Assembly (NCBI RefSeq): GCF_003205195.1
Contig: NZ_QJRY01000001.1
Coordinates: 434,001-498,000 of the forward strand
From: Peteryoungia wuzhouensis
GTDB taxonomy: Bacteria > Pseudomonadota > Alphaproteobacteria > Rhizobiales > Rhizobiaceae
Direction: 5' to 3'
Length of the DNA stretch: 64,000 nucleotides
Positions 43,258 to 50,303 of this stretch are shown piece after piece. Position 1 is the stretch's first letter, and each line of letters starts with the position of its first letter. Both the position numbers and the translations under genes were made by a program. Below the pieces are notes generated by a model, which saw only the letters and a list, made by a program, of their open reading frames with translations, did no database searches and was not told the DNA's origin.

Positions 43258-43578
43258 ATGAGGATCGAGAGCGGTCTCAGCAGCAACTCCTATCAAAGCC
43301 GTTACGTGCCGGGCGCGGCCGTGGCCGACGATGCGTCCAACGAGGCCGCATCCACGACCTCCGGGCGTGCGACCGGTGGCGCGAGCACGTTTTCGAGCAC
43401 GCTCCTGTCCAACCAGCTCGCGTCGGCACTCTGGACCGTTGAAGGTTCCAGGAAACCGTCCATTCAGCTGAGCGGCTCAAGCAACAATCGAGACGATCTT
43501 GGCGAAAGCGCCCGGCTGCAGATGGTTGAGGCTGCTTACCGCGAATACGAAGTGCCGACGGTTTACGACGAATTCTAA
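43258..43578 (+). CDS. Small hypothetical protein under a CtrA-type box
   Basis: A 106-residue hydrophilic protein, MRIESGLSSNSYQSRYVPG, low in complexity (Ser, Ala, Thr, Asn) for the first two thirds. A more conserved-looking C terminus follows (ESARLQMVEAAYREYEVPTVYDEF). There is no signal peptide or membrane segment. I recognise no family. The upstream TTAA-N7-TTAA box suggests cell-cycle control. The ribosome-binding site is weak. It has its own terminator, so it looks like a real single-gene transcript. Confidence 0.65.
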   Translation: MRIESGLSSNSYQSRYVPGAAVADDASNEAASTTSGRATGGASTFSSTLLSNQLASALWTVEGSRKPSIQLSGSSNNRDDLGESARLQMVEAAYREYEVPTVYDEF

Positions 43579-43602
43579 GCTTACGATGCGGAGAAAAAGG
43601 TC

Positions 43603-43633
43603 GGCCGGCATGATGCCGCGCCGGCCTTTTTTT
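43603..43633. terminator. Bidirectional terminator
   Basis: GGCCGG (43603-43608) and CCGGCC (43621-43626) form a stem flanked by a T run on both strands, between the convergent small hypothetical gene and the CDF gene. Confidence 0.8.
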
Positions 43634-43650
43634 GTGCTCCAATGGCAGGT

Positions 43651-44385
43651 TCAGTGATGGGCATGACCTGGGTGAGGATGTGCGTGATGGTCATGCGCAT
43701 CGTCGTGATCGGCATGGGAGTGGCCAGGGTTTACTGCGGGCGCGCAGCAGCTCGATGCCAGCGTGACCGGCTCACCCTCTTTCCACTCCGCATAGCTCTG
43801 CGACAGGATCTGGACAGATGAATAGAGGAAGAGGCCGGCCATGACGCCCGCCACGGTGAGGTCCGGCCAGGCGGTCGCCGTGCCCCAGACGCCAAGAGCT
43901 GCGATCATGACGATGATATTGCCGATCGCATCATTGCGCGAGCAGAGCCAGACCGAGCGGACATTGGCATCGCCGTCCTTGTAGTTCATCAGAAGCAGGA
44001 CACTTGCGAGGTTGGCTGCGAGCGCCATGAAGCCGATGACGCCCATGATCGGCGCTTCCGGCACGCCTTGGTAGAACACGCGGTAGAGCGTCGAGCCGAA
44101 GACCCAGAGGCCCATCAGGAAGAGACTTCCGCCCTTCGCGGCCGCCGCGAGGCTGCGGGTCTTTAAGGACGCGCCGATGACGGCGAGCGAGATGCCATAG
44201 GTGACGGCATCAGCGAAGAAATCCAGCGCGTCGGCTTGCAGCGCCTGGGAGCGGGCGAGCTGGCCGGCGGTCATTTCGACGAAAAACATCGCTGCATTGA
44301 TGGCGATCACCATCCACAGACGCCGTTTGTAGGTGTCCGACATGCCGTCGAAAGGGGCATGGTCATGGCCGCAGGAAGCACTCAT
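43651..44385 (-). CDS. Cation diffusion facilitator family metal efflux protein
   Basis: A 244-residue inner-membrane protein with about six helices and the CDF start AINAAMFFVEMTAGQLARSQALQADALDFFADAVTYGISL, whose Asp residues (ADALDFFADA) form the metal site. A second site is SRNDAIGNIIVMIAA. The C terminus is a His-rich tail (HSHADHDDAHDHHAHPHPGHAHH) after two cysteines (SSCCAP), suggesting zinc or another divalent ion is exported. It is shorter than typical CDF proteins and lacks most of the cytosolic domain. It is divergent from a MerR regulator and shares its operator. Confidence 0.87.
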   Translation of the reverse strand: MSASCGHDHAPFDGMSDTYKRRLWMVIAINAAMFFVEMTAGQLARSQALQADALDFFADAVTYGISLAVIGASLKTRSLAAAAKGGSLFLMGLWVFGSTLYRVFYQGVPEAPIMGVIGFMALAANLASVLLLMNYKDGDANVRSVWLCSRNDAIGNIIVMIAALGVWGTATAWPDLTVAGVMAGLFLYSSVQILSQSYAEWKEGEPVTLASSCCAPAVNPGHSHADHDDAHDHHAHPHPGHAHH

Positions 44386-44424
44386 TCGTCAAATTCCTTC
44401 ACGTCTTGATCTGGTCACCCAGCC

Positions 44425-44455
44425 GTCTTACAATCTCTAGTGACTAGAGGTTCAA
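44425..44455 (-). promoter_or_regulatory. MerR-type promoter/operator with 19-base spacer
   Basis: On the minus strand TTGAAC (44450-44455) and TAAGAC (44425-44430) are 19 bases apart. The dyad CTCTAG-TGA-CTAGAG (44435-44449) fills the spacer. This is the classical over-long MerR-family promoter, directed at the CDF gene. Confidence 0.75.
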
Positions 44456-44469
44456 GAGGAAATTTCACG

Positions 44470-44883
44470 ATGTATGCGATCGGTGACCTGTCCCGGCGGA
44501 CCGGAGTGAAGGTGCCCACCATTCGCTATTACGAGCAGATGGGGCTGATTTCCGCGCCCGACCGGACGGAAGGAAATCAAAGGCGTTACGAAAGGGCGGA
44601 TCTCGAACGGCTGACCTTCATCCGCCATGCGCGCGACCTCGGCTTTCCGATCGAGGCGATCCGCGAGCTTTTGACACTGAGCCGGCATCCGGAGGAGCCC
44701 TGCGGGGCTGCAGACCGAATCGCCCGGGAGCAGCTGGACGAGGTTCGCGAGAAGATCGCCAGGCTCAAGAAGCTGGAGGAGGAATTGTCGCGGATCGTCT
44801 CGCATGGCGGAGAGCACACGATCGGCGAATGCTATGTAATCCAGGCCTTGGCTGACCACAGCCTGTGCGGCCACGAACACTGA
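44470..44883 (+). CDS. MerR-family metal-responsive regulator
   Basis: A 137-residue MerR protein: an N-terminal winged helix (YAIGDLSRRTGVKVPTIRYYEQMGLISAPDRTEGNQRRYERADLERLTFIRHARDLGF), a long dimerisation helix, and a metal-binding C terminus with Cys residues (PCGAADRIA, GECYVIQALADHSLCGHEH). The pattern is of the CadR/ZntR type, sensing Zn, Cd or Pb. Start at 44470 (MYAIGD) is used because an upstream GTG would overlap the operator. It is divergent from the CDF gene, its expected target. Confidence 0.88.
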   Translation: MYAIGDLSRRTGVKVPTIRYYEQMGLISAPDRTEGNQRRYERADLERLTFIRHARDLGFPIEAIRELLTLSRHPEEPCGAADRIAREQLDEVREKIARLKKLEEELSRIVSHGGEHTIGECYVIQALADHSLCGHEH

Positions 44884-44897
44884 AGGTAGGGTGCATC

Positions 44898-45356
44898 ATG
44901 CCGGTGATCCGACAGAACGAGGCGCCGCTCGAAACCTGGAGCGGCACCGGCATCAATGCCGAACTCGGGCCCTATTCCGCTCGTCTTCTCTCCGAGGCCG
45001 GCGGCCTGACGCAGTTCGGCGCCATCGTGGAGACGCTCCCGCCGGGTTCCTTCTCCTCGCACAAACACTGGCACGAGCAGGAGGACGAGTTCGTCTATGT
45101 GCTGTCAGGCCGCGTGACGCTGAACGAGGGCGACGATCTGACAGAGATGTTGCCGGGCGATGCCGCCACCTTCAAGGCGGGCGTTGCCGTCGGGCACCGG
45201 TTGGAGAACCGATCGGATCAGCCGGCCACCTATCTCGTCGTCGGGACGCGCTCGCCGGATGATGTGGTGCATTATACGGACACGGATCTGCTCTTGACCA
45301 AGGTGGGGTTTGAGAAGCGGCTGACGACGAAGGCGGGCGTGAAGGTCGAGCGGTAG
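44898..45356 (+). CDS. Cupin domain protein
   Basis: A 152-residue single-domain cupin: PPGSFSSHKHWHEQEDEFVYVLSGRVTLNEG (first cupin motif, His-rich metal ligands) and GDAATFKAGVAVGHRLENRSDQPATYLVVGTRSP (second motif). Small cupins of this kind bind a divalent metal; the reaction is unknown. The start at 44898 is 14 bases after the merR stop, so it may be co-transcribed with the metal regulator. Confidence 0.85.
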   Translation: MPVIRQNEAPLETWSGTGINAELGPYSARLLSEAGGLTQFGAIVETLPPGSFSSHKHWHEQEDEFVYVLSGRVTLNEGDDLTEMLPGDAATFKAGVAVGHRLENRSDQPATYLVVGTRSPDDVVHYTDTDLLLTKVGFEKRLTTKAGVKVER

Positions 45357-45364
45357 CCGTATGA

Positions 45365-45727
45365 TCAGGCTGCCGATTTTATCTCGAATTCGAAGTGAAT
45401 ACGGTCATACGGGAAGATCACTCCCCCCTCCTCCGCCTTGTCGATGACGCCGCTTTTCAACAGAGTTTCGAGATCGGCATGAATGGCTTTGAAATCTCGC
45501 CCTACCCGACGCGCCACCTCACGCATCGGCATCGCCCCCTGCCCCGTCATTGCCGTCACGATCTCCAACCGCTTGGGGGTCAACACCTTGTGCATCGTCT
45601 CCCAAGACGGAAAGCTGAGGCTAAACTCACCGCCCGTGGCATCCCCCGCTTTCGCTGCCTTCAGGAGATCAGCGACGGTCGCCATTGTCTGGTCGAGGCT
45701 CTCGATCTTCACTTTCAGGGTTGTCAT
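45365..45727 (-). CDS. TumA-type (HVO_A0114-like) HTH antitoxin
   Basis: A 120-residue helix-turn-helix protein (LTPKRLEIVTAMTGQGAMPMREVARRVGRDFKAIHADLETLLKSGVIDK), similar to the HVO_A0114 DNA-binding family. It lies downstream of and overlaps a TumE-type toxin by 59 bases. The arrangement, toxin first and DNA-binding antitoxin second, is that of TumE/TumA type II modules; the antitoxin would neutralise the toxin and repress the operon. Antitoxin function is inferred from the gene pairing. Confidence 0.8.
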   Translation of the reverse strand: MTTLKVKIESLDQTMATVADLLKAAKAGDATGGEFSLSFPSWETMHKVLTPKRLEIVTAMTGQGAMPMREVARRVGRDFKAIHADLETLLKSGVIDKAEEGGVIFPYDRIHFEFEIKSAA

Positions 45728-46007
45728 CCAACCATCCTTTCACATCGCTCAGAAAATCTTCGGTCAGAGCGTCTATGCCGGTGAATGCATAGGCCGCCTC
45801 AGTTGATCCGAGGTGTCTATGGTCTCCCTTACCGGCCTCGTTATCATAGCGCAGAACGCATTCGCCGGTCGCGATCAATGCCAGGCTGTATTTGAAGGCG
45901 TGTTGGCTTCCACGAACCGATGCCAGCACCTGCCAAATCACGATCTCAACGAAGACGTCGGATCGTAAAAAGCTGCGCAGCCTGCGGATCAATGTCGCCT
46001 TCGCCAT
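45669..46007 (-). CDS. tumE: TumE-family (DUF6516) toxin
   Basis: A 112-residue basic protein. The TumE/DUF6516 family signature is visible: IWQVLASVRGSQHAFKYSLALIATGECVLRYDNEAGKGDHRHLG. The mechanism of this toxin family is not known to me. It is the first gene of a two-gene minus-strand operon whose second gene overlaps its 3' end. A perfect 20-base palindrome just upstream (46025-46044) is a likely autoregulatory operator. The ribosome-binding site GAGGAG is very close to the ATG. Confidence 0.8.
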   Translation of the reverse strand: MAKATLIRRLRSFLRSDVFVEIVIWQVLASVRGSQHAFKYSLALIATGECVLRYDNEAGKGDHRHLGSTEAAYAFTGIDALTEDFLSDVKGWLDDNPESEDREPRPDNGDRR

Positions 46008-46024
46008 CGCCTCCTCACAGCAAT

Positions 46025-46044
46025 TGATGGACTATAGTCCATCA
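46025..46044. promoter_or_regulatory. Palindromic operator of the TumE/TumA operon
   Basis: TGATGGACTATAGTCCATCA is a perfect 20-base palindrome starting 18 bases before the tumE start. It contains a TATAGT-like -10 element on the minus strand. This suits binding by the HTH antitoxin. Confidence 0.55.
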
Positions 46045-46068
46045 GGAGCAACAGGAAAAGATCACCCG

Positions 46069-46097
46069 TTGACAATCGATTAAAACGGGCGCATCTA
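46069..46097 (+). promoter_or_regulatory. Promoter of the leader-peptide attenuator
   Basis: TTGACA (46069-46074), 17-base spacer, CATCTA (46092-46097). Transcription would start about seven bases later, at or next to the ATG of the leader peptide at 46105, giving a leaderless message as known for the rhizobial trp leader. Confidence 0.55.
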
Positions 46098-46104
46098 ACC
46101 CGCC

Positions 46105-46158
46105 ATGATCGATATCCGCGCAACCATCTCCTGCACGTATTTTTGGGCCTACCGGTAA
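46105..46158 (+). CDS. Aromatic-rich leader peptide
   Basis: A 17-codon reading frame, MIDIRATISCTYFWAYR, with Cys-Thr-Tyr-Phe-Trp-Ala-Tyr codons clustered before the stop. It has no Shine-Dalgarno sequence and begins at the predicted transcription start. The stop codon TAA forms the loop of the first of three overlapping hairpins. This is the structure of attenuator leader peptides; its regulatory role is inferred. Confidence 0.65.
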   Translation: MIDIRATISCTYFWAYR

Positions 46159-46215
46159 CCGGCGGCCTGACAGATCACTTTGTCAACAGGCCGCCGTCAG
46201 GCGGCCTTGTTGTTT
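46146..46215 (+). promoter_or_regulatory. Transcription attenuator with mutually exclusive hairpins
   Basis: Segment 1 (GGCC-TA-CCGG, 46146-46155) pairs with segment 2 (CCGG-C-GGCC, 46159-46167). Segment 2 (GGCGGCCTG, 46161-46169) pairs alternatively with segment 3 (CAGGCCGCC, 46187-46195). Segment 3 pairs alternatively with segment 4 (GGCGGCC(T)TGTT, 46200-46211) followed by TGTTTT, a terminator. A ribosome stalled on the aromatic codons would cover segment 1 and allow the 2:3 antiterminator. The controlled gene is the acetyltransferase at 46266. Confidence 0.75.
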
Positions 46216-46265
46216 TGCAGACGACTTTCCCCTGACGGCGCAGAATAAGCAAAAGGGAAAGTAGC

Positions 46266-46754
46266 ATGACCGAAGACACCGACATCACCCTGCCCCGCCC
46301 GCCCGTGATCGCCATCCGTCACGCGAAACCGCGCGACCTGCCGGACCTCAATGCCATGATCGCCGCACTGGCCCTGCACCACGGCGATGCATCCGCCATG
46401 ACGCCGGAAAAGCTGGAACGCGACCTGTTCGGCCCCATGCCCTGGATACAGGCTCTGGTCGCCGATGACGGTCAGGGCCTGATCGGCTATGCCATTCTGG
46501 TGCCGCTCTACAGGGCGCAGGAAGGCAAGCGCGGCATGGATCTGCACCATCTCTTCGTGCGCGACGGCCAGCGCGGCAATGGCATCGGCCAGCATCTGGT
46601 CGACCGGGTCCGTGAGATTGCTCGCCAGGCTGGATGCGACTTCCTGTCGGTCTCGGCCGCCACCGGCAATGTCGCTGCGCACCGCTTCTATGAAAACATG
46701 GATTTCGTGCCGCGCCCGGTGACCGGCATGCGCTACCTGCACGCGTTGAACTAA
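46266..46754 (+). CDS. GNAT family N-acetyltransferase
   Basis: A 162-residue GNAT protein: IRHAKPRDLPDLNAMIAALALHHGD at the N terminus, the acetyl-CoA site LFVRDGQRGNGIGQHLVDRVREIAR, and the C-terminal NVAAHRFYENMDFVPRP. It should transfer acetyl from acetyl-CoA to an amine; polyamine, amino-acid or antibiotic substrates are all possible. It follows a peptide-leader attenuator, suggesting its expression responds to ribosome stalling. The start has AAGGGAAA upstream. A DJ-1/PfpI gene follows after 32 bases, probably in the same transcript. Confidence 0.85.
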   Translation: MTEDTDITLPRPPVIAIRHAKPRDLPDLNAMIAALALHHGDASAMTPEKLERDLFGPMPWIQALVADDGQGLIGYAILVPLYRAQEGKRGMDLHHLFVRDGQRGNGIGQHLVDRVREIARQAGCDFLSVSAATGNVAAHRFYENMDFVPRPVTGMRYLHALN

Positions 46755-46786
46755 TCGCTCTTTCGCATTCGGGACGGAGACTGGAC

Positions 46787-47356
46787 ATGACACGCATTGC
46801 CATTGCCCTGCAGAACGACTTCGCAGACTGGGAGCCCGCGCTTCTGATGGCTGCGGCCCGCTATTATCTTGATTGCGATGTCGTGACCGCCTCGCCGGAC
46901 GGCGCACCCGTCGTCTCGATGGGCGGACTGAAGGTCACGCCGGATATCGGCTATGACGCAATCAGTGCAGATGCCTTCGACGCGCTCGTCATTCCCGGCG
47001 GCTATGCCTGGGAGAAGGGCGTGGCTTATGATTTCACCGCGCTCGCGACCGCGTTTCGCGACCAGGGCAAGGTGCTGGGCGGGATCTGTGCGGCGGCGAG
47101 TGCGCTCGCCGCAACCGGCGTGCTCAATACTGTCGCCCATACCGGCAATGCGCTGGCCTCGCACCAGCGATACCCGACCTATCAGGGTGCGGCTCATTAC
47201 GTCGACCAGGCGCCTGCCGTTCGTGACGGCGGCATTGTCACGGCTGCAGGATCGTCGCCGGATACGTTTGCCATCGAAGTGCTGAAGGCGCTCGACCTCT
47301 ACGGACCCGAGGCCGAAGCCGAGCTTTCCACCTTTGCGGCCGAGCATCGCGGCTGA
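46787..47356 (+). CDS. DJ-1/PfpI family protein
   Basis: A 189-residue protein of the DJ-1/PfpI superfamily: RIAIALQNDFADWEPALLMAAARYYLDCDVVTASPDG, DALVIPGGYAWEKG, and the nucleophile elbow GKVLGGICAAASALAATGVLN with its reactive Cys. The acid residue position at the start (DWEP) fits the superfamily. It could be a glutamine amidotransferase-like, chaperone or glyoxalase-type enzyme. It is 32 bases downstream of the GNAT gene and probably shares its attenuator-controlled transcript. Confidence 0.85.
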   Translation: MTRIAIALQNDFADWEPALLMAAARYYLDCDVVTASPDGAPVVSMGGLKVTPDIGYDAISADAFDALVIPGGYAWEKGVAYDFTALATAFRDQGKVLGGICAAASALAATGVLNTVAHTGNALASHQRYPTYQGAAHYVDQAPAVRDGGIVTAAGSSPDTFAIEVLKALDLYGPEAEAELSTFAAEHRG

Positions 47357-47386
47357 CCGCGATCCCGCCAACCGTCGCATGACATG

Positions 47387-47611
47387 TCAGTGGCGAACCG
47401 GCGGATTTTCCGACCATTTCTGCAAGGTCGTCTTGATCAGGATGAGCGCTGCCTGCTGGGCATGGTCGCGCTCGCGTGGATCGACGATGGCCGACAACCG
47501 CTTTTCGAAGGCGCGGACCGTCTGGTCCACCCATTGGTGCAAGGCGGGATCGGGATAATTGTCGAGCAGCGAGCGTAGCGCACTCTCCATCCGCCGGCGT
47601 TCAATGCTCAT
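47387..47611 (-). CDS. Small hypothetical protein
   Basis: A 74-residue, helical, charged protein (MSIERRRMESALRSLLDNYPDPALHQWVDQTVRAFEKRLSAIV). No family recognised. A good Shine-Dalgarno sequence (GGAGGGGCC-ATG) and position on the same strand as the cytochrome genes upstream suggest it is a real gene, possibly in the same operon. Confidence 0.55.
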   Translation of the reverse strand: MSIERRRMESALRSLLDNYPDPALHQWVDQTVRAFEKRLSAIVDPRERDHAQQAALILIKTTLQKWSENPPVRH

Positions 47612-47689
47612 GGCCCCTCCGAAGGCATTTCGAGGTGGGCAGGATGCAGGATGAGCCTTGCGCGATGCTGGCGAAAGAGAAGGCGGTGC

Positions 47690-48607
47690 TTATTGCACCG
47701 CCGGCACGGCCTTCAGATAGGCGGCGATCGCCTCGCGGTCGGAGGCCGGAAGCTGGGCCATGTTCTTCTGCACCTCGACCATGGTGCCGCCGACGCTGTC
47801 GAAGTCCGGGGTGAAGCCGGATTCGAGATAGGTCGCGATGTCGCTCTCGCTCCAGGAGCCGATGCTCTTTGAGCCGGGCGTGATGTTCGGGATCGTCCCC
47901 TCGCCTTCCGGGTTCGGTCCGCCTGCCAACCATTGGCCAGACTTAAAGCCACCCAGCGCATCGCGCGGGGTGTGGCATTCGCCGCAATGGCCGGGACCTT
48001 CGACCAGATACTGGCCGCGCTTCACCATGTCGGAGGCATCGGCCAGTTCGACACGGGGGGCTGCGGTGAAATAGAGGAATTTCCAGCCGCCAAGGGCAAT
48101 GCGCTGGTTGAACGGGAAGCCGAGTTCATGCGCCGGCGCCACCTTGTCGCTTGCCGGCAAAGTCTTCAAGAAACCGTAGAGGTCGTTGACGTCCTTCGGC
48201 GTCATCCGCGCGTAGGAGCCGTAAGGAAAGGATGGATAGAGATGTTCGCCGTCCCGGCCGACACCGCGGGTCATGGCATCGCCGAACTCAGCCAGCGTCC
48301 AGCCACCGATGCCGACATTGGGATCGCTGGAAATGTTCGGTGCATGGAAGGTACCGAAATCGCTTTTGATCGGGGCGCCCCCTGACAGAACCAGACGGTC
48401 ATCGCCTGTTGCACCGGCCGGCGCGTGACAGCTCGTGCAGCCACCGGCAAAGAAGAGGTCGCGGCCATGGGCGATATCGGGATCTCCGAGATCGGCCCAG
48501 ATGGACGGATCCTGCCTTTGAGGCGCGGTGATCCAGAGAAATGCGCCGAAGCCGGCAACACCCAGGATGGCGAGCCCGCCCAGACCTTTGAGCCATGTCG
48601 ATGCCAT
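47690..48607 (-). CDS. Membrane-anchored di-haem cytochrome c
   Basis: A 305-residue protein with an N-terminal membrane anchor (LKGLGGLAILGVAGFGAFLWITA) and two cytochrome c domains, each with a haem motif: CTSCH (GGCTSCHAPAG) and CGECH (GPGHCGECHTPRD). It resembles the cytochrome subunits of periplasmic dehydrogenases, which pass electrons to the respiratory chain; the partner enzyme is not evident here. It follows the cytochrome c' gene by 83 bases on the same strand. Confidence 0.88.
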   Translation of the reverse strand: MASTWLKGLGGLAILGVAGFGAFLWITAPQRQDPSIWADLGDPDIAHGRDLFFAGGCTSCHAPAGATGDDRLVLSGGAPIKSDFGTFHAPNISSDPNVGIGGWTLAEFGDAMTRGVGRDGEHLYPSFPYGSYARMTPKDVNDLYGFLKTLPASDKVAPAHELGFPFNQRIALGGWKFLYFTAAPRVELADASDMVKRGQYLVEGPGHCGECHTPRDALGGFKSGQWLAGGPNPEGEGTIPNITPGSKSIGSWSESDIATYLESGFTPDFDSVGGTMVEVQKNMAQLPASDREAIAAYLKAVPAVQ

Positions 48608-48690
48608 CAGGCCCTCCTTGCGAATGGATGGGCTTTCGATGAAGCCCTGATGAGAGGCGGGCGCCCGAAAGAGCGCCCGACCAGGAGGGG

Positions 48691-49137
48691 TCAGTTCTTC
48701 TTCAGGCGGTAGCTCTGGTGACAGTCACCGCAGGTGGCACCGACGGCTTCAAGTGCTGCCCCGACTGCGGCCTGATCTGCCGGCATCGCGGCCAGCTGTG
48801 CTTCGGCCACGGTCGCCAGCTTGGCTGCCTTCGCCTTGAAGTCGTCCATGTTCTCCCAGATCTTCGGGCTCGCTTCCGTATCGAGGCCGGTTTCGCTGCC
48901 TGCAGGGAAATGATCGGGGAAGGTCTTGCCGACTTCGACGAGCGTCGTCAGCGCAGCTTTCACGGCTTCGGCGTCATAGGGCTTCTCACCCTTCGCGATG
49001 CCGGCCAGCGTACCGGCCGAACCGCCGGCCTTCTTCATCAATTCCTGGCGCACCGTCTGGGGTTCCCCCGCCGCAATCGCAGCGGTGGTGCCAAGACAGA
49101 TCGCCACAATGGCGGACAGGACGGTGTTCATCTTCAT
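48691..49137 (-). CDS. Cytochrome c'
   Basis: A 148-residue protein with a signal peptide (MKMNTVLSAIVAICLGTTAAIA), a four-helix-bundle pattern and a C-terminal haem motif CGDCH in GATCGDCHQSYRLKKN, the layout of class II cytochromes c'. Such proteins bind NO and CO in the periplasm. Start at 49137 follows GGGAGAG. It is the first of a likely two- or three-gene operon with the di-haem cytochrome. Confidence 0.85.
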   Translation of the reverse strand: MKMNTVLSAIVAICLGTTAAIAAGEPQTVRQELMKKAGGSAGTLAGIAKGEKPYDAEAVKAALTTLVEVGKTFPDHFPAGSETGLDTEASPKIWENMDDFKAKAAKLATVAEAQLAAMPADQAAVGAALEAVGATCGDCHQSYRLKKN

Positions 49138-49357
49138 GAGGCTGCTCTCCCTGGAGGTCGGCCGGCATACCGGGCGATCATTGGATTGACGTAACGGATG
49201 ATGTTTGCCGCGTGGGAGGCAGAGACAAAAATCACAATGGAGTGAGCCGGGCATTCCGGCGCAACATTCTGGTAAACCTGACAAATCGCTGACAGAACGA
49301 TGTCAGAGCGATGACTGAATCGCCGATTTCACCGCAGGTTGTCGAGCGCTTCAAGGT

Positions 49358-50203
49358 TCACGTCAGAGACAGGATCCGGCTCGGTTCCCGGCCAAATCCC
49401 TCAATCTCGATCCGATCGTCAAACAAAGACAATACGGCGAATGCACTCGTCTCCGGCGTATCGACCATGCCGCAGAAATTGACGAAGTGGGTGTTGCCCA
49501 GCCTGGCGTAGTTGCCGGCGTGCTGGTGACCGCAGAGATAGGCGACGGAGGCGGGCGAGGTGGCGACCAGATCGGCCAGCCGTTCGCCATCCCACAGATT
49601 GTGGTCGGATGGCGGATGGATGGGGTAGTGGCCGAGCAGCAGGACAGGCTCGCAGGCGGCCTCGGCTTCGGTCAGGCGCGCGCGGATCCAATCCTCCTGC
49701 GTCTGACTGATGCCCGCATTCCAGGTCTGTGCATTGGCGACACCTTCAGCCTTCAGCGCGGCAAGGCGCGCTTCCGCCTCGACATGACGCGGATCACCCT
49801 TCGGGCTGGAGAAAAGCGAGATCTCATTGCCCTCCGTCACCAGCAGGCGAACGCCGTTTAGCCTGTGCTGGTAATAGGGGGCCGGCATTCCAAGCGTCGC
49901 ATGGATGTCATGCAGCCTGTCCGCCGAGACGAGGAAGTCGTGATTGCCCGGCAACAGAATGCGCGGATGGCGGCTGCGCTCCAGAATGCCGAGGACGGTG
50001 GAGAAATTCTCGAAGTCCCGGTCAATGAGATCACCGAGCACGATGATGGCGTCGAGCGGCAGAGGCTCGAAATGCGTGATGGCCTGTTCAAGCCTCGCCG
50101 GGACCTCTCGAAAATACCGGTTGAGGTCGGTATCCGGATCGCGGTCGGCATATTGCGGATCGGCGATGATGCCGAGTCGCAGGCGTGGTTCTTCGTGCCG
50201 CAT
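49358..50203 (-). CDS. Calcineurin-like metallophosphoesterase (ADP-ribose pyrophosphatase type)
   Basis: A 281-residue protein with all the metallophosphoesterase motifs: GIIADPQYADRD (D-x-H replaced by D-x-Q), VLGDLIDRD, LLPGNHDF, LLLGHYPIHP and LCGHQHAGNY. The DPQYAD first motif matches the ADPRibase-Mn/CDP-alcohol phosphohydrolase subgroup, which cleaves nucleotide diphosphate conjugates with Mn. It is cytosolic. The start at 50203 is chosen for its AGGGG sequence; one at 50242 is possible. Confidence 0.85.
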   Translation of the reverse strand: MRHEEPRLRLGIIADPQYADRDPDTDLNRYFREVPARLEQAITHFEPLPLDAIIVLGDLIDRDFENFSTVLGILERSRHPRILLPGNHDFLVSADRLHDIHATLGMPAPYYQHRLNGVRLLVTEGNEISLFSSPKGDPRHVEAEARLAALKAEGVANAQTWNAGISQTQEDWIRARLTEAEAACEPVLLLGHYPIHPPSDHNLWDGERLADLVATSPASVAYLCGHQHAGNYARLGNTHFVNFCGMVDTPETSAFAVLSLFDDRIEIEGFGREPSRILSLT

Positions 50204-50303
50204 GACGTTGCCCCTGATCGCACCGGAGACGTTCCGGCGCATCTCTGAGGCCGTCTAGATCCCGGCCATGACGATCAGATGACGGAAGCCGATCAACAGG
50301 CCC

